Source of the DNA: Macrothele yani | Taxonomy: Eukaryota > Arthropoda > Arachnida > Araneae > Macrothelidae | DNA length: 64,000 nucleotides | Direction: 5' to 3' | NCBI GenBank assembly: GCA_039090855.1 | Contig: CM077034.1 | Span: 13,529,970 to 13,593,969 of the forward strand | In this document: piece after piece, positions 28,495 through 38,661 of the stretch | How positions within the stretch are numbered: position 1 is the stretch's first letter | How the letters are laid out: each line of letters starts with the position of its first letter | Made by a program: the position numbers and the translations under genes | Notes under the pieces: generated by a model | What the model was told of the DNA's origin: nothing | Seen by the model: the letters and a program-made list of their open reading frames with translations, nothing else | Database searches by the model: none

Positions 28495-29618
28495 TTAATT
28501 GCGCGCGACATGTTCATGACTCCACTTATAGAGTTTTTCCCTTTTATTGCTGTCGACATAAATTATTGTATTTAAGAAAAGGAAATCTATTTGTGCCAGT
28601 AATCTAGAAACAACGTTTTTGTCAGTAGGGATGATCAAAATTAATTCCTGGAGGTTTATAGCTTCAGCAATAATCTTGAAGGTTTCTCTCACAACCATCG
28701 AGTGAGGCTCTCCTTCCATTTTTATAGCCAGCTTTTGTAAATTTCTGAGACATGGAACATGTCTGAAAGGCTTGCTGCCCAATTTTGCGTAATTCAGATA
28801 AATATCAATCAGAGACAGTTCTTCTAAATAGGGGCACATGCTCAGTATATATTGGAGATGTTTTGCGTCGACTGGCGTTCTTTCCCTCGAATCTCCTTGA
28901 AGATATAAGGACCTTATCTGACTACCTTTCCTGTTCCAGAAAATCTTCATGCTTTCACAGAAACGATCGGTGATAGCACAGGAAAGCCGAAAGCTTCTCA
29001 GATGAGTGAGTTTCAACATGGCCAATGTCTGCTCTCTGCGTTTGTTATTGTCATTACTAATAAATAAACTTAATTTCTCCAACTCTGGGCAACTACCAAG
29101 AACGGTTTCCAAGTTTCCATCGAATTTTCCACACACAAGAGACGTTAGCTGCACAATTAGTCTGGGCATTCTGCATTTCTTCCGTTGTATGTCAATCTCA
29201 CACAAGGCGTAAGGCACATCTTCATAGGAAGGGGGTATAACTCTCGAAGTTTTGGCATATGTGTTAAAACGCAAGCCACTCCAGTCTCGCTGGCCTCTGT
29301 GCGATTAATGTCGAGATTCAAGAGCTGCAAAGGACTGTTCGTTCCACACTCTTTTGTATAGCAACAACTTCGAATGTCTTCACCATTAGCCCTTTTATGA
29401 CCGCAAAGAACAAACAATGAATCGTCATCAATGTTCGTGTCATCCAGACTTAGGGTTTTCAGTTCTGTGAGGGAGCTGGCAATAACTTCCATGGTCTCCA
29501 CATTGAGATTCTTGTAAAGATCCAACTTAAGAACGGTCAAGTTCTTCATGTTTCTGAGAGAGGGATTGTATAAAGCGGTATCCAGATTCACTCCGCTGGA
29601 ATGGAATGACTTCAAGTT
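28495..29618 (-). CDS. Leucine-rich-repeat protein, 3' terminal exon (one frameshift)
   Basis: This reads as a leucine-rich-repeat protein of the F-box/LRR (Amn1-like) type. Repeats include KNLTVLKLDLYKNLN, LTELKTLSLDDTNI, CPELEKLSLFIS and CPYLEELSLIDIYL. The upstream end has a good acceptor (pyrimidine-rich tract, then ttgtttcag) at 29619. Phase-0 joining to the exon at 38324-38532 gives FNCK followed by NLKSFHSSG, a normal LRR phasing. The frame breaks once, at a G5 run (29231-29235): the upstream frame ends ..LRELYP and the downstream one resumes ..SYEDVPYA. A single missing base would explain it, so this is either a homopolymer sequence error or a young pseudogene. The stop lies at 28495. 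No F-box is visible here; it could lie in further upstream exons. Cellular role unknown. Confidence 0.75.
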
Positions 29619-29879
29619 CTGAAACAAGAAATTTCAATCATTGAACAGTTCTAAAAAATATACAGTGATTGTAAACTCCTTCAACAAAACAAGAGGAGTG
29701 ATGATAGTACACATCAAGACGAACTGTAACGTATACTCTCGATTCACTTTCCTTTTGATTTTACTATCTCTGGTTATTTTATTTCTCTATGTAAATTATC
29801 TTCTTACTGAACAAGATGTTATTTCACCCGCTGAATGAGATCTGGCAATGAGTGTAAGTCATGACGTGGTGGTAGCCAG

Positions 29880-29887
29880 TATAAATA
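29880..29887 (+). promoter_or_regulatory. TATA box of the long LTR
   Basis: TATAAATA followed by ggcgcg. The related LTR has tatatag followed by ggcgcg in the same context (54739), so the position is conserved between copies. Probable Pol II core promoter. Confidence 0.6.
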
Positions 29888-29937
29888 GGCGCGTTCAACG
29901 ATATGTGAAAGAGAGCGTTGGTTTATGTGAAGGAGAG

Positions 29938-29968
29938 AGTTTGTTGTTGTTGTTGTTGTTGTTGTTGT
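29938..29968. repeat. (GTT)n microsatellite inside the long LTR
   Basis: About ten GTT/TTG units in the transcribed part of the LTR, downstream of its TATA box. The related LTR at 54584 lacks it. Confidence 0.9.
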
Positions 29969-30056
29969 ATTGAGAGCTTCGTTCTATGCGATTAGTTTGA
30001 TACTTCATTATTGTGAAACGAGTTGTGTGTGTGCGTTGGATGATCAAGAGTTACAT

Positions 30057-30062
30057 AATAAA
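30057..30062 (+). terminator. Polyadenylation signal AATAAA of the long LTR
   Basis: AATAAA about 175 bp after the TATA box, matching the order promoter, R region, poly(A) signal. The related LTR has the same hexamer at 54863-54868. Confidence 0.5.
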
Positions 30063-30775
30063 ACAGCTTTGTCGTAAGTACGTCTTTCTCAATTCATAGT
30101 TTTTGTCAGATCTCTGTCTGGCTGTTAGGTTTATGTCATTAGTTTATTACTATTAACAACCAGCGTTAAGACTTTATTCATCCTAATTACTGCTACAACA
30201 TTACTACCAGTTATAAGTTTGTTCAATACTATTACTACACTACTAGCAGGAGACTTTATTCATGATCTTAATTAACTAGTAACAACAACCATTTGAATTC
30301 ACTATTTGAAGCTTAGTCATCATCATCATCATTGTCAACCATTATCAATCCACTGCTGGACGAAGGTCTCCCCAAGTTTCCTCCACAACGGTCTGTCTTG
30401 TGCCAGTCTCCTCCATGTCACCCCCTGCATACTTTCGAATTTCATCCACCCATCTCCCATGTGGGTCTTCTTCTGGGTCTTTTCCTGTCCCTTGGAATCC
30501 AATCTAAAATTTCGGCTGTCCATCGATGGTCTGTCCTTCTGGCAGAATGTCCAGCCCATTGCCATTTCAGGGATTTAACTCTGATCATGATGTCTTGTCA
30601 TTTTTCTGATCCACGAGTTCCTCTTCTTATCTCTCCTGGTTACACCAAGTATGCACCTCTCCATGCTGTTTTGAGTTGTCTGCAGCCTTTGTATGTCTCT
30701 TTTAGTTAAGGTCCACGTCTCTGCACCATAGGTAAGCACTGGAAGTATAACGAAGTGAATTTCTCCGTCATTTTT

Positions 30776-30847
30776 ATCCGCGCCAGGATTCGAACCCGGG
30801 TCCACTCATTCCAGAATAAGTTGCTCTACCAGTTGAGCTACGCGGAC
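30776..30847 (-). tRNA. tRNA-like gene in TRIM LTR (30746 element, first)
   Basis: Minus-strand unit. The A-box region here reads gctcaactgg and the B box ggttcgaatcc, as in LTR B, while the anticodon loop reads ttctgga. Confidence 0.5.
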
Positions 30848-30937
30848 ATTTTATTCTGATTCCTATCTGCCTTTATGTCGTGTGCGTCCTTCTGGCAGGT
30901 ACGTCACATCTCCTGGTACGTTACATCATCTCCCGCT

Positions 30938-30971
<34 letters not shown>

Positions 30972-31102
30972 CGAAGTGCTGCTCTTATTTTTCCTATCTC
31001 GCGGTGTGGAAATAACATCACACCATTGCGAGATTGTGAACGGTCGCGTCATCCGGATAGTTCGGGCGCCATTATAACGAAGTGAATTTCTCCGTCATTT
31101 TT

Positions 31103-31175
31103 ATCCGCGCCAGGATTCGAACCCGGGTCCACTCATTCCAGAATAAGTTTCTCTACCAGTTGAGCTACGCGGACA
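31103..31175 (-). tRNA. tRNA-like gene in TRIM LTR (30746 element, second)
   Basis: Minus-strand unit, nearly identical to its partner at 30776, as expected for two LTRs of one element. Confidence 0.5.
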
Positions 31176-31529
31176 TTTTATTCTGATTCCTATCTGCCTT
31201 TATGTCGTGTGCGTCCTTCTGGCAGGTACGTCACATCTCCTGGTACGTTACAGAAGGATGCATTGATGCATTGATCAAACACTTGAAGCTTAGTACAAGC
31301 ATATAATTCAGTAGCAGAAGCAATATACTTAGCTGGTAAAAGAGTTTATTCATTATAGAACAATATTTGCAATGGAACCTAGGGATGCATTCCACTCCTG
31401 GTGCCAGAAAAGAGTAAAGTTACATATCCACGTTGAGCCTTCAACAGTGAAAGCAAAGAGACATACCTAATTTATGAGTTACACAATTCCAATCGCGTCA
31501 GAGAAAGACTCAAAGCAGATGCTAAAAAT

Positions 31530-32001
31530 GGAGTGTAAGGAAGTCATTGCATAGCCCACACTGGCGAATGAACGACTGTCGCACCCTCTCGTAGAACTCC
31601 CGGTATGGTGTTGATCTTGTCCGCAGAAACAGCGATTCGCGCGACGAGATCTTCTATAGAGACCACAGGTGTCTCGTACACCAATGTTTTGATGTGCCCC
31701 CAAATGAAGAAGTCCAGGGAGCGTGGAGGCCAAGCCACAGGTCAACCTCCCGTGATAGGTCGCATTTAGGAAGCATCGGACCTCGGTGGCAACATGTGCT
31801 TGGGCGCCATCTTGCATAAACCACATGTCCCTCCGTGTGGTGAGCGGAACATCGTGCAACAGTTTTTTTTGCTTCACGCCCATTACCACATGCTTGCCCG
31901 TACATGAGACGCATATCCATCAATTCCTCGTCTTTGTAGTCCTCCATACCCTTCACGAACACGTCAGTTGTCATGTGATATTCGCACGGCAACATCGCTG
32001 A
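31530..32001 (-). pseudogene. Tc1/mariner-type transposase, internally deleted and frameshifted
   Basis: An N-terminal segment contains YKDEELMDMRLMYGQACGN, typical of the helix-turn-helix end of arthropod Tc1/mariner-superfamily transposases. It is followed without the usual middle by MWFMQDGAQAHV, which carries a catalytic D of the DDE core. WPPRSLDFFIWGHIKTLVYE then follows in another frame. The pieces occupy three frames and a long central stretch is missing, so the element cannot make its own transposase. Confidence 0.8.
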
Positions 32002-32410
32002 ACGAGTTCGGCTGCGTTTTTAAATATTTGCTCCTCATCGTCTACGCACGTGTTCATGGGACCTGATTTGCATCTTGTGCTTCTCATGCACTGGTTGGAA
32101 CTCCGTGTGCCTGTTGGACGTTTTTCGAACGCGCTCTTTTCTGGCACTAGGAATGGAACGCGGCCTTAGGTTTAATTGCAAATATGTTTCGTCTTGATGT
32201 GTACTATCACCCCTCTTGTTTTGTTGAAGGAGTTCACAATCACCCCGTACTCATACATATTAATACTTCTCCATCAGAATAAAAAATTAAATAAAAATGC
32301 ACTCATGAGTCATATCATTTTGTAGTAATCTGTAACCAAGAGCTGACGCCGATCACACAACATGCCGGTGGCCTCACCGACCAAATCCTAAAATATTCAC
32401 TGACAGCCAA

Positions 32411-33633
32411 AACGTTTTGATCACCTGCCCAATATGGTTGTGTTCCTCAATGTCCCGCCAAATCAGTTCTTACCCGGCGAGGCATGAATGCTGCAAGATT
32501 TCTAAAGGTGTTGATCACCTGCCCAATATGGTTCTGTTCCGCAATGTCCCACCAAATCAGTTCTTACCCGGCGAGGCATAAATGCAGCAAGATTTCTAAA
32601 GGTGTTGATCACCTGCCCAATATGGTTCTGTTACTCAATGTCCCGCCAAATCAGTTCTTACCCGGCGAGGCATGAATGCAGCAAGATTTCTAAAGGTGTT
32701 GATCAGCTGCCCAATATAGTTTTGTTCCTCAATGTCCCGCCAAATCCGTTCTTAGCCGGCGAGGCATGAACGCTGCAAGATTTCTAAAGGTGTTGATCAC
32801 CTGCCCAATATGGTTTTGTTCCTCAATGTCCCGCCAAATCCGTTCTTAGCCGGCGAGGCATGAACGCTGCAAGATTTCTAAAGGTGTTGATCACCTGCCC
32901 AATATGGTTCTGTTCCGCAATGTCCCACCAAATCAGTTCTTACCCGGCGAGGCATGAACGCTGCAAGATTTCTAAAGGTGTTGATCACCTGCCCAATATG
33001 GTTGTGTTCCTCAATGTCCCACCAAATCAGTTCTTACCCGGCGAGGCATGAACGCTGCAAGATTTCTAAAGGTGTTGATCACCTGCCCAATATGGTTCTG
33101 TTACTCAATGTCCCGCCAAATCAGTTCTTACCCGGCGAGGCATGAATGCTGCAAGATTTCTAAAGGTGTTGATCACCTGCCCAATATGGTTCTGTTCCGC
33201 AATGTCAGACCAAATCAGTTCTTACCCGGCGAGGCATGAATGCAGCAAGATTTCTAAAGGTGTTGATCAGCTGCCCAATATGGTTTTGCTCTTCAATGTC
33301 CCGCCAAATCAGTTCTTACCCGGCGAGGCATGAATGCTGCAAGATTTCTAAAAGTGTTGATCACCTACCCAATATGCTTCTGCTCCTCAATTTCCCGCCA
33401 AATCAGTTCTTAGACGGCGAGGCATGAACTCTGCAAGATTTCTAAAGGTGTTGATCACCTGCCCAATATGGTTTTGTTGCTCAATGTCCCGCCAAATAAG
33501 TTCTCAGCCGGCGAGGCATGAATGCCGCAAGATTTTTAAAGGTGTTGATCACCTGCCCAATATGGTTTATTCCTCAATGTCCCGCCAAATCTAGCCGGCG
33601 AGGCATAAACGCTGCAAGATTTCTAAAGGTGTA
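32411..33633. repeat. 94-bp minisatellite (about 13 copies)
   Basis: Tandem copies with a 94-bp period; each contains ttgatcacctgcccaatatg and ttacccggcgaggcatgaa or close variants. Because 94 is not divisible by 3, overlapping 63-codon reading frames recur every 94 bp. These are by-products of the repeat, not genes. Confidence 0.95.
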
Positions 33634-35450
33634 CTAAAGCGTTTCCAGCAGAACCTTTGGCTCTTGTGTGTTACATTTACACGGTTGAGCTGCCGATATC
33701 GGATTTGCAGTTCCTACATAAACCTCAGATGCTCGATTAGATTGATGTCTGGAAAACTAAGAGGCAAGAGCAATTCCTGGAAGTCTTCCTCATGTTCTAC
33801 GAACCGCTCATGAATAATCTCCGGCAGTGTGGCTTGGCGCATTATGCTGATGAAAGAAAACAATTTTATTGGGAATAACTAGTCTCCATGAAAAGATGCA
33901 CTTGGTTTCCATGAAAAGATGTACTTGATCTCCATGAACAAATGTACCTGATCTCCATGAAAAGATGCACTTGGTTTCCATGAAAAGATGTACTTGATCT
34001 CCATGAACAAATGTACCTGATCTCCATGAAAAGATGCACTTGGTTTCCATGAAAAGATGTACTTGATCTCCATGAACAAATGTACCTGATCTCCATGAAA
34101 AGATATACCTGGTCTCCATGAACAAATGAACTTGATCTCCATGAACAAATGTACTTGGTCTCCACGAAAAGATGTACCTGGTCTCCACGAACTGATGTAC
34201 TTTGTCCATGAAAAGATATACCTGTTCTCCATGAAAAGATATACTTGATCTCCATGAAAAGATATACCTGATCTCCATGAAAAGATATACCTGATCTCCA
34301 TGAAAAGACATACTTGGTCTGCATGAAAAGATGTACCTGGTTTCCACGAAAAGATGCACCTGATCTCCATGAAATGATATACCTGGTTTTCACGAAAAGA
34401 TATACCTGATCTCCATGAAAAGATATACCTGGTTTCCATGAAAAGATGTACCTGGTTTTCACGAAAAGATGTACCTGGTCTCCATGAACAAATGTACTTG
34501 GTCTCCACGAAAAGATGTACCTGGTCTCCACGAACTGATGTACTTTGTCCATGAAAAGATATACCTGATCTCCATGAAAAGATATACCTGGTTTCCATGA
34601 AAAGATGTAACTGGTTTTCACGAAAAGATGTACCTGGTCTCCATGAACAAATGAACTTGATCTCCATAAACAAATGTACTTGGTCTCCACGAAAAGATGT
34701 ACCTGGTCTCCACGAACTGATGTACTTTGTCCATGAAAAGATATACCTGGTTATCACGAAAAGATGTACCTGGTCTTCACGAAACGGTGTACCTGATCTT
34801 CATGAAAAGATATACCTCGTCTTAATGAAAAGGCTTACATGGTCTCCACGAAAAAATGTACCTGGACTTCAATGATGTTTAGGTAGGTACTAGACATCAT
34901 AGTTTCCTGCGCGCGAATAGCTGGACCCAAGATTTCAGAGCAGAGCATTGCCCAAAGCATCATACTTCCTCCAGCAGTTTGTTTTAAGTCCCACGACGCA
35001 TCCACGAGCTAACACTTTCCCAGGTAAACGACGAACGAACACCTGACCGTCCACATGGTGCAACAGGAAACGAAATTCACGGGAAAAGAAGACCTTACAC
35101 CCACTCAAGGTCCAGTATTGATGCTCGCGTGCGCATTATAGATGCTCTTGACGGTGAAGCTAAGTCCGCGTGGTTGGTCAGAGCTGCTTATAATTACACA
35201 GCTCAGTTTCAAACTTGGCTCGATATACTGTGCGTTGTGACCTATTATTCCGTCACAAGCATTCGAATTACTGGCGATTTGCGACACAGCATCCCAGATA
35301 TTCTTCGCTCACGTCTGACATCCATGAGCTATGGTCCAGCCAAACTGTGCCGGGCGTTCGTGTTTCCTTTCCTCCTCAGAGATTGGTTGGAAGAGGGAAA
35401 ACCACGAAAGGTACTGAAGGTACGAACCACAATAAGTTTACTAGAGCATT
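33600..35450 (-). pseudogene. Tc1-like transposase relic split by a 23-bp minisatellite
   Basis: On the minus strand, conserved pieces of a Tc1-like transposase appear in order. The first is a degenerate N-terminal part (35100-35450). Next come REHQYWTLSGCKVFFSREFRF and HHVDGQVFVRRLPGKVLARG (about 35000-35130), GGSMMLWAM and YLNIIE (34870-34990). After the minisatellite come FFHQHNAPSHTA (near 33830) and LPLSFPDINLIEHLRF (near 33760). The first catalytic position, normally FSDESRF, reads FSREFRF, so a DDE aspartate is lost. Frames change and there are stops; it is inactive. Confidence 0.8.
33879..34866. repeat. 23-bp minisatellite (about 43 copies) inside the Tc1 relic
   Basis: Copies resemble gatctccatgaaaagatata plus a 3-bp end. 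The array sits between two neighbouring conserved transposase segments and is open in all three minus-strand frames. This yields reading frames of 183, 274 and 292 codons with the same 23-residue peptide period. These are most simply artefacts of a stop-free repeat. Confidence 0.93.
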
Positions 35451-35539
35451 AAAATAATTTCTATAGCTGATCTTGCGCACCTCACAATCCTTGTCGTCTC
35501 GGAAACGCTCAGAGCCCAATGTTTGGATAGGAATTTTTT

Positions 35540-35765
35540 TGGGGGGGAAGGGGGTCTGTTGGTTTTAATGACCAACGTGAGCAACTCAATGGGCTACAAG
35601 CAATCCCCCGTCCTTAACTTAGGGCCACTGACTCTAGGGAAGAGAGAGATCCAGTGCGGCAAGACAAACACAAAGCCCATGCCTCACCGTAATTGGAACC
35701 CGGACCCATCTCGGACGAATGCTCAGAATCCATCGATCAGCTCACTGCACCACGGGGCAGACATT
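35540..35765 (-). mobile_element. Old, diverged copy of the tRNA-Leu-like SINE
   Basis: Minus-strand order is a degenerate head (cccggtt..), then a body containing the agacaaacacaa, cagtgaccctaaa-like and gagcaactcaatgggctat blocks in reverse. Many substitutions compared with the copies at 46248 and 48632 indicate an older insertion. From 35770 to 36140 nothing was recognised. Confidence 0.7.
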
Positions 35766-36147
35766 GCAATCCACCATTCGTCAAAGTGTTTTCTAATACC
35801 CAGATAGTTGTTTGCATCTTTGATAACACTGCCAGATCTTTATTAGAGGATACTATCGGGTGTTTTGGGGTCCTAATCTCATAACAGAAATAAATAATAC
35901 ATTTTTCAAATGTACCGGAATATCAATGTACAAAAGAATGCTCACTGGAATAATGCCCAAACAAAAATTCTCACGGAAAAAATCTTTAAAATTAGAAAAT
36001 ACGACAGCTGTTTTCTTAAGTCTGTCAGAAGCATGTCTTTTTTTCTTAATTTCAGGGGAAAAAAACTTAATTCTAGATCAGCAATCGACATAATTGATCA
36101 GAACATTTCCTCTTCTTAAACATGACATCAACTAGCATTACACGGCA

Positions 36148-37036
36148 TAGTCGTTTGTTCCATTACAAGAACATAGTACTGTAGTTTGTTCCATTACAAG
36201 AACATAGTACTGTAGTTTGTTCCATTTCAAGGACATAGTACTGTAGTTTGTTCCATTACAAGGACATAGTAGTTTGTTCCATTCCAAGAACATAGTAGTT
36301 TGTTCCATTCCAAGAACATAGTAGTTTGTTCCATTCCAAGGACGTAGTAGTCTGTTCCATTCCAAGGACATAGTAGTTTGTTCCATTCCAAGAATATAGT
36401 AGTTTGATCCATTACAAGAACATAGTAGTTTGTTCCATTCCAAGAACATAGTTTGTTCCATTACAAGAACATAGTAGTTTGTTCCATTACAAGAACATAG
36501 TAGTTTGTTCCATTCCAAGAACATAGTACTGCAGTTTGTTCCATTTCAAGGACATAGTACTGTAGTTTGTTCCATTACAAGGACATAGTACTGCAGTTTG
36601 TTCCATTTCAAGGACATAGTACTGTAGTTTGTTCCATTCAAGGGCATAGTAGTTTGTTCCATTACAAGAGCATAGTAGTTTGTTCCATTACAAGGACATA
36701 GTTGTTTGTTCCATTACAAGGATATAGTTGTTTGTTCCATTTCAAGGACATAGTACTGTAGTTTGTTCCATTCAAGGGCATAGTAGTTTGTTCCATTACA
36801 AGAGCATAGTAGTTTGTTCCATTACAAGGACATAGTTGTTTGTTCCATTACAAGGACATAGCTGTTTGTTCCATTACAAGGACATAGTTGTTTGTTCCAT
36901 TACAAGGGCATAGTAGTTTGTTCCATTACAAGGACATAGTTGTTTGTTCTATTACAAGGGCATAGTAGTTTGTTTTATTACAAGGGCATAGTAGTTTGTT
37001 CCATTACGAAGACATAGTACTGTAGTTTGTTCCATT
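36148..37036. repeat. 26/31-bp minisatellite
   Basis: A tandem array of tagtttgttccattacaag-type units in 26-bp and 31-bp forms, the longer having an extra tactg block. Reading frames of 128 and 61 codons on the minus strand are repeat artefacts. The interval 37040-37830 is AT-rich and shows no gene. Confidence 0.9.
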
Positions 37037-37829
37037 AATATACAAGGATATAATAATTTTTTTCCGGAAATGGCAGAAGTGACTCATTGTGAGAAGGAGC
37101 ACGCGCATGTCATATCCACAAATAATATACAATTACTCTTCCGACAATTCTGTTTAGTAAGTGGTGCACTGAATGCCAAGCCAAGCTTTCCAAATAAGTC
37201 TTACACACATGCATGGTAAAATCAAAAGAAAACGCTCTTCATAAACAAAGCATTTCATAGGTTAATACGGATTTAAGGATGCACCAAAAAAGTCCTACGC
37301 CCTGGGTATTTTGAGAGCGTTTTAAGTTTAATACCTGAATAACTCTTGGTAGTATTTGATTCCATTTTTACACATATTAGTATTCCTCTGTCTCTCCTAA
37401 CAATAAGCTTCTTCCGCTATTTCGGGAACGCGCTACACGATGTCGTTCTAATTCTACCGCTATGTGCTTGAGCAGGGAAAATGTTCTAAGTTTTGAAAAT
37501 TTCTTTATTGAAATTTAGATTTTTCTTCATAAAATTCGAAAGAAAACAAAACAAAAAAACTCATGTTTCTAACAGACGTAATGGAACCCCAGTCAAAAAG
37601 CTAGCGAATTTTCCTATTTTCGAGAAGCGGGCATTTTTTTCCGTGGGTATTTCTTCCTCGGACCGTTGAGGATATTTCTCGGATATCCCGACAATTGTTT
37701 GGACAGGATTTTTTTTCGTGGGGGAGGGGGAGGGGGCTTTATATCCCTATTCTCATTTTTAAAGATGACCTTTGTATTCGAGAAAAAAATGCTCTCCAAC
37801 TTAAGTTCCTGTTTAGACAAACCGCTGTT

Positions 37830-38210
37830 TTAATGCACTCCGCGCATATTAATTAAGTGCGCAGGGCGTTCTATGCATTTTGAGAACAGCCGTTCTTGTG
37901 CACTCTACGCATTTTAAATAAGTACGTATGGCAAGTACTACGCACTTTGAGAACCGCTGTTCTAGTGCATTCTACGGAGTTTGAGAACCATTAGTTTAGT
38001 GCACTGTACGAATTTTAAATAAGTGCGCAGGACACTCTACCTATTTTCAGGCCCGCGGGTTTAACGCACTCTACACATTTCAAATAAGCGCTCAGAGCAT
38101 TCTACGCACTTTGTGAACCACTGTTCTAGTTTCCTCTATGGATTTTAAATAGGTGCGAAGGGCACTACGCACTTTGAGAAACGTTTTACTAGTTGTTTCT
38201 ATGCATTTTA
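37830..38210. repeat. Degenerate tandem repeat, about 65-bp period
   Basis: Recurring blocks gcactctacgcattttaaat, aagtgcgcagg and cactttgagaaccgctgttc alternate about six times with many changes. An old decayed array immediately downstream (in gene orientation) of the LRR exon donor. Confidence 0.65.
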
Positions 38211-38323
38211 CTGTGCGAAGTATAAACTAGTCGTGTTATCGAGATAAAGTAGAGACAAAGTGTTGTGTCCCAATAATAACTTTGTAGACGTCTAAATGAG
38301 ATGATCTAAAATGTAATACATAC

Positions 38324-38532
38324 CTTACAGTTAAAACCAATCGCTGTAATGATTTCCGGACTGTATCCTCCGCGAGGAACTTCTATTTTCTCAACAAATT
38401 GTGTGAATATGAAGTCTGAGAACTGCTGCAGTGATCTCATATAACTCTCGTCTTCTAGAGAGTTTTCTTCTCGAGAAGGATGATCAAATTTCTCATAAAG
38501 CATTTGTACAATATTATCGGCAAATATGAATT
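38324..38532 (-). CDS. Leucine-rich-repeat protein, internal exon
   Basis: A 209-bp internal exon bounded by acceptor cttttcag (minus strand, before 38532) and donor AAG/gtatgt (after 38324). It encodes about 69 residues, from FIFADNIVQMLYEK to EIITAIGFNCK. It leaves the donor in phase 0, compatible with the acceptor at 29618, and the join completes an LRR-like CxNL segment. The resulting intron is about 8.7 kb and full of repeats. The exon begins with two bases of a split codon, so at least one more exon lies upstream (higher coordinates); none was recognised in the window. Confidence 0.65.
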
Positions 38533-38661
38533 CTGAAAAGAAAGAAAAATAATTTTGAGCTACGATGACTCTACTGAATCGTACTGTTTCGGAACAATAA
38601 GTTGATGTAAACATATTTGCACATTATTTTAAGTAAAAGCATCATATTATCTCATAAGTGG

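Larger units (their letters stand above)
30746..31252 (-). mobile_element. TRIM retroelement with a tRNA-like gene in each LTR (complete copy)
   Basis: Two LTRs (30746-30924 and 31073-31252) flank a 148-bp interior. The target duplication is GAAG (30742-30745 and 31253-31256), within the LINE. On the minus strand the order is LTR, primer-binding site TGGCGCCCGAAC, hairpin, purine tract, LTR. The purine tract next to the 3' LTR contains a very long A run (poly-T on the plus strand). Each LTR holds a tRNA-like gene. Confidence 0.88.
30317..31282 (-). mobile_element. 5'-truncated LINE fragment, itself split by a TRIM
   Basis: The 3' end of the LINE also seen at 47311 and 62587, ending in the same (GAT)n tail. 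It encodes the C-terminal WxxxWAGH..RRTDHRW..GRWVDEI region and is truncated shortly upstream. An 11-bp target duplication, ttgaagcttag, flanks it (30306-30316 and 31283-31293). The insertion lies within the solo LTR. A TRIM later landed at 30746-31252. Confidence 0.88.
29725..31357 (+). mobile_element. Solo LTR (long, Pol II type), split by a LINE insertion
   Basis: The LTR begins TGTAACGTATACTC and ends CATTATA. It is flanked by the 4-bp target duplication GAAC (29721-29724 and 31358-31361). Without the nested LINE it is about 645 bp. It is homologous to the LTR at 54584-55108. It carries a TATA box and a polyadenylation signal, and no internal region or second LTR remains, so it is a solo LTR left by LTR-LTR recombination. 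Confidence 0.85.
29663..32247. mobile_element. Tc1/mariner-superfamily element with long TIRs, interrupted by nested insertions
   Basis: Long inverted terminal repeats face each other: 29663-29724 continued at 31362-31415 on the left, and about 32130-32247 on the right. They share strings such as actccttcaacaaaacaag and gtacacatcaagacgaa. TA dinucleotides flank both ends (29661-29662, 32248-32249). The left TIR was split by a solo LTR; removing it rejoins ..agacgaac to aatatttgc.., which matches the right TIR. The element encloses a broken transposase. The nest is Tc1/mariner, then LTR, then LINE, then TRIM. From 32250 to 32410 nothing was recognised. Confidence 0.8.

Noticed and set aside
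33808..34757. Three long minus-strand frames (183, 274, 292 codons) with a repeating peptide
   Set aside because: They are three phases of the same 23-bp minisatellite lying inside a Tc1 transposase relic; no independent coding evidence.
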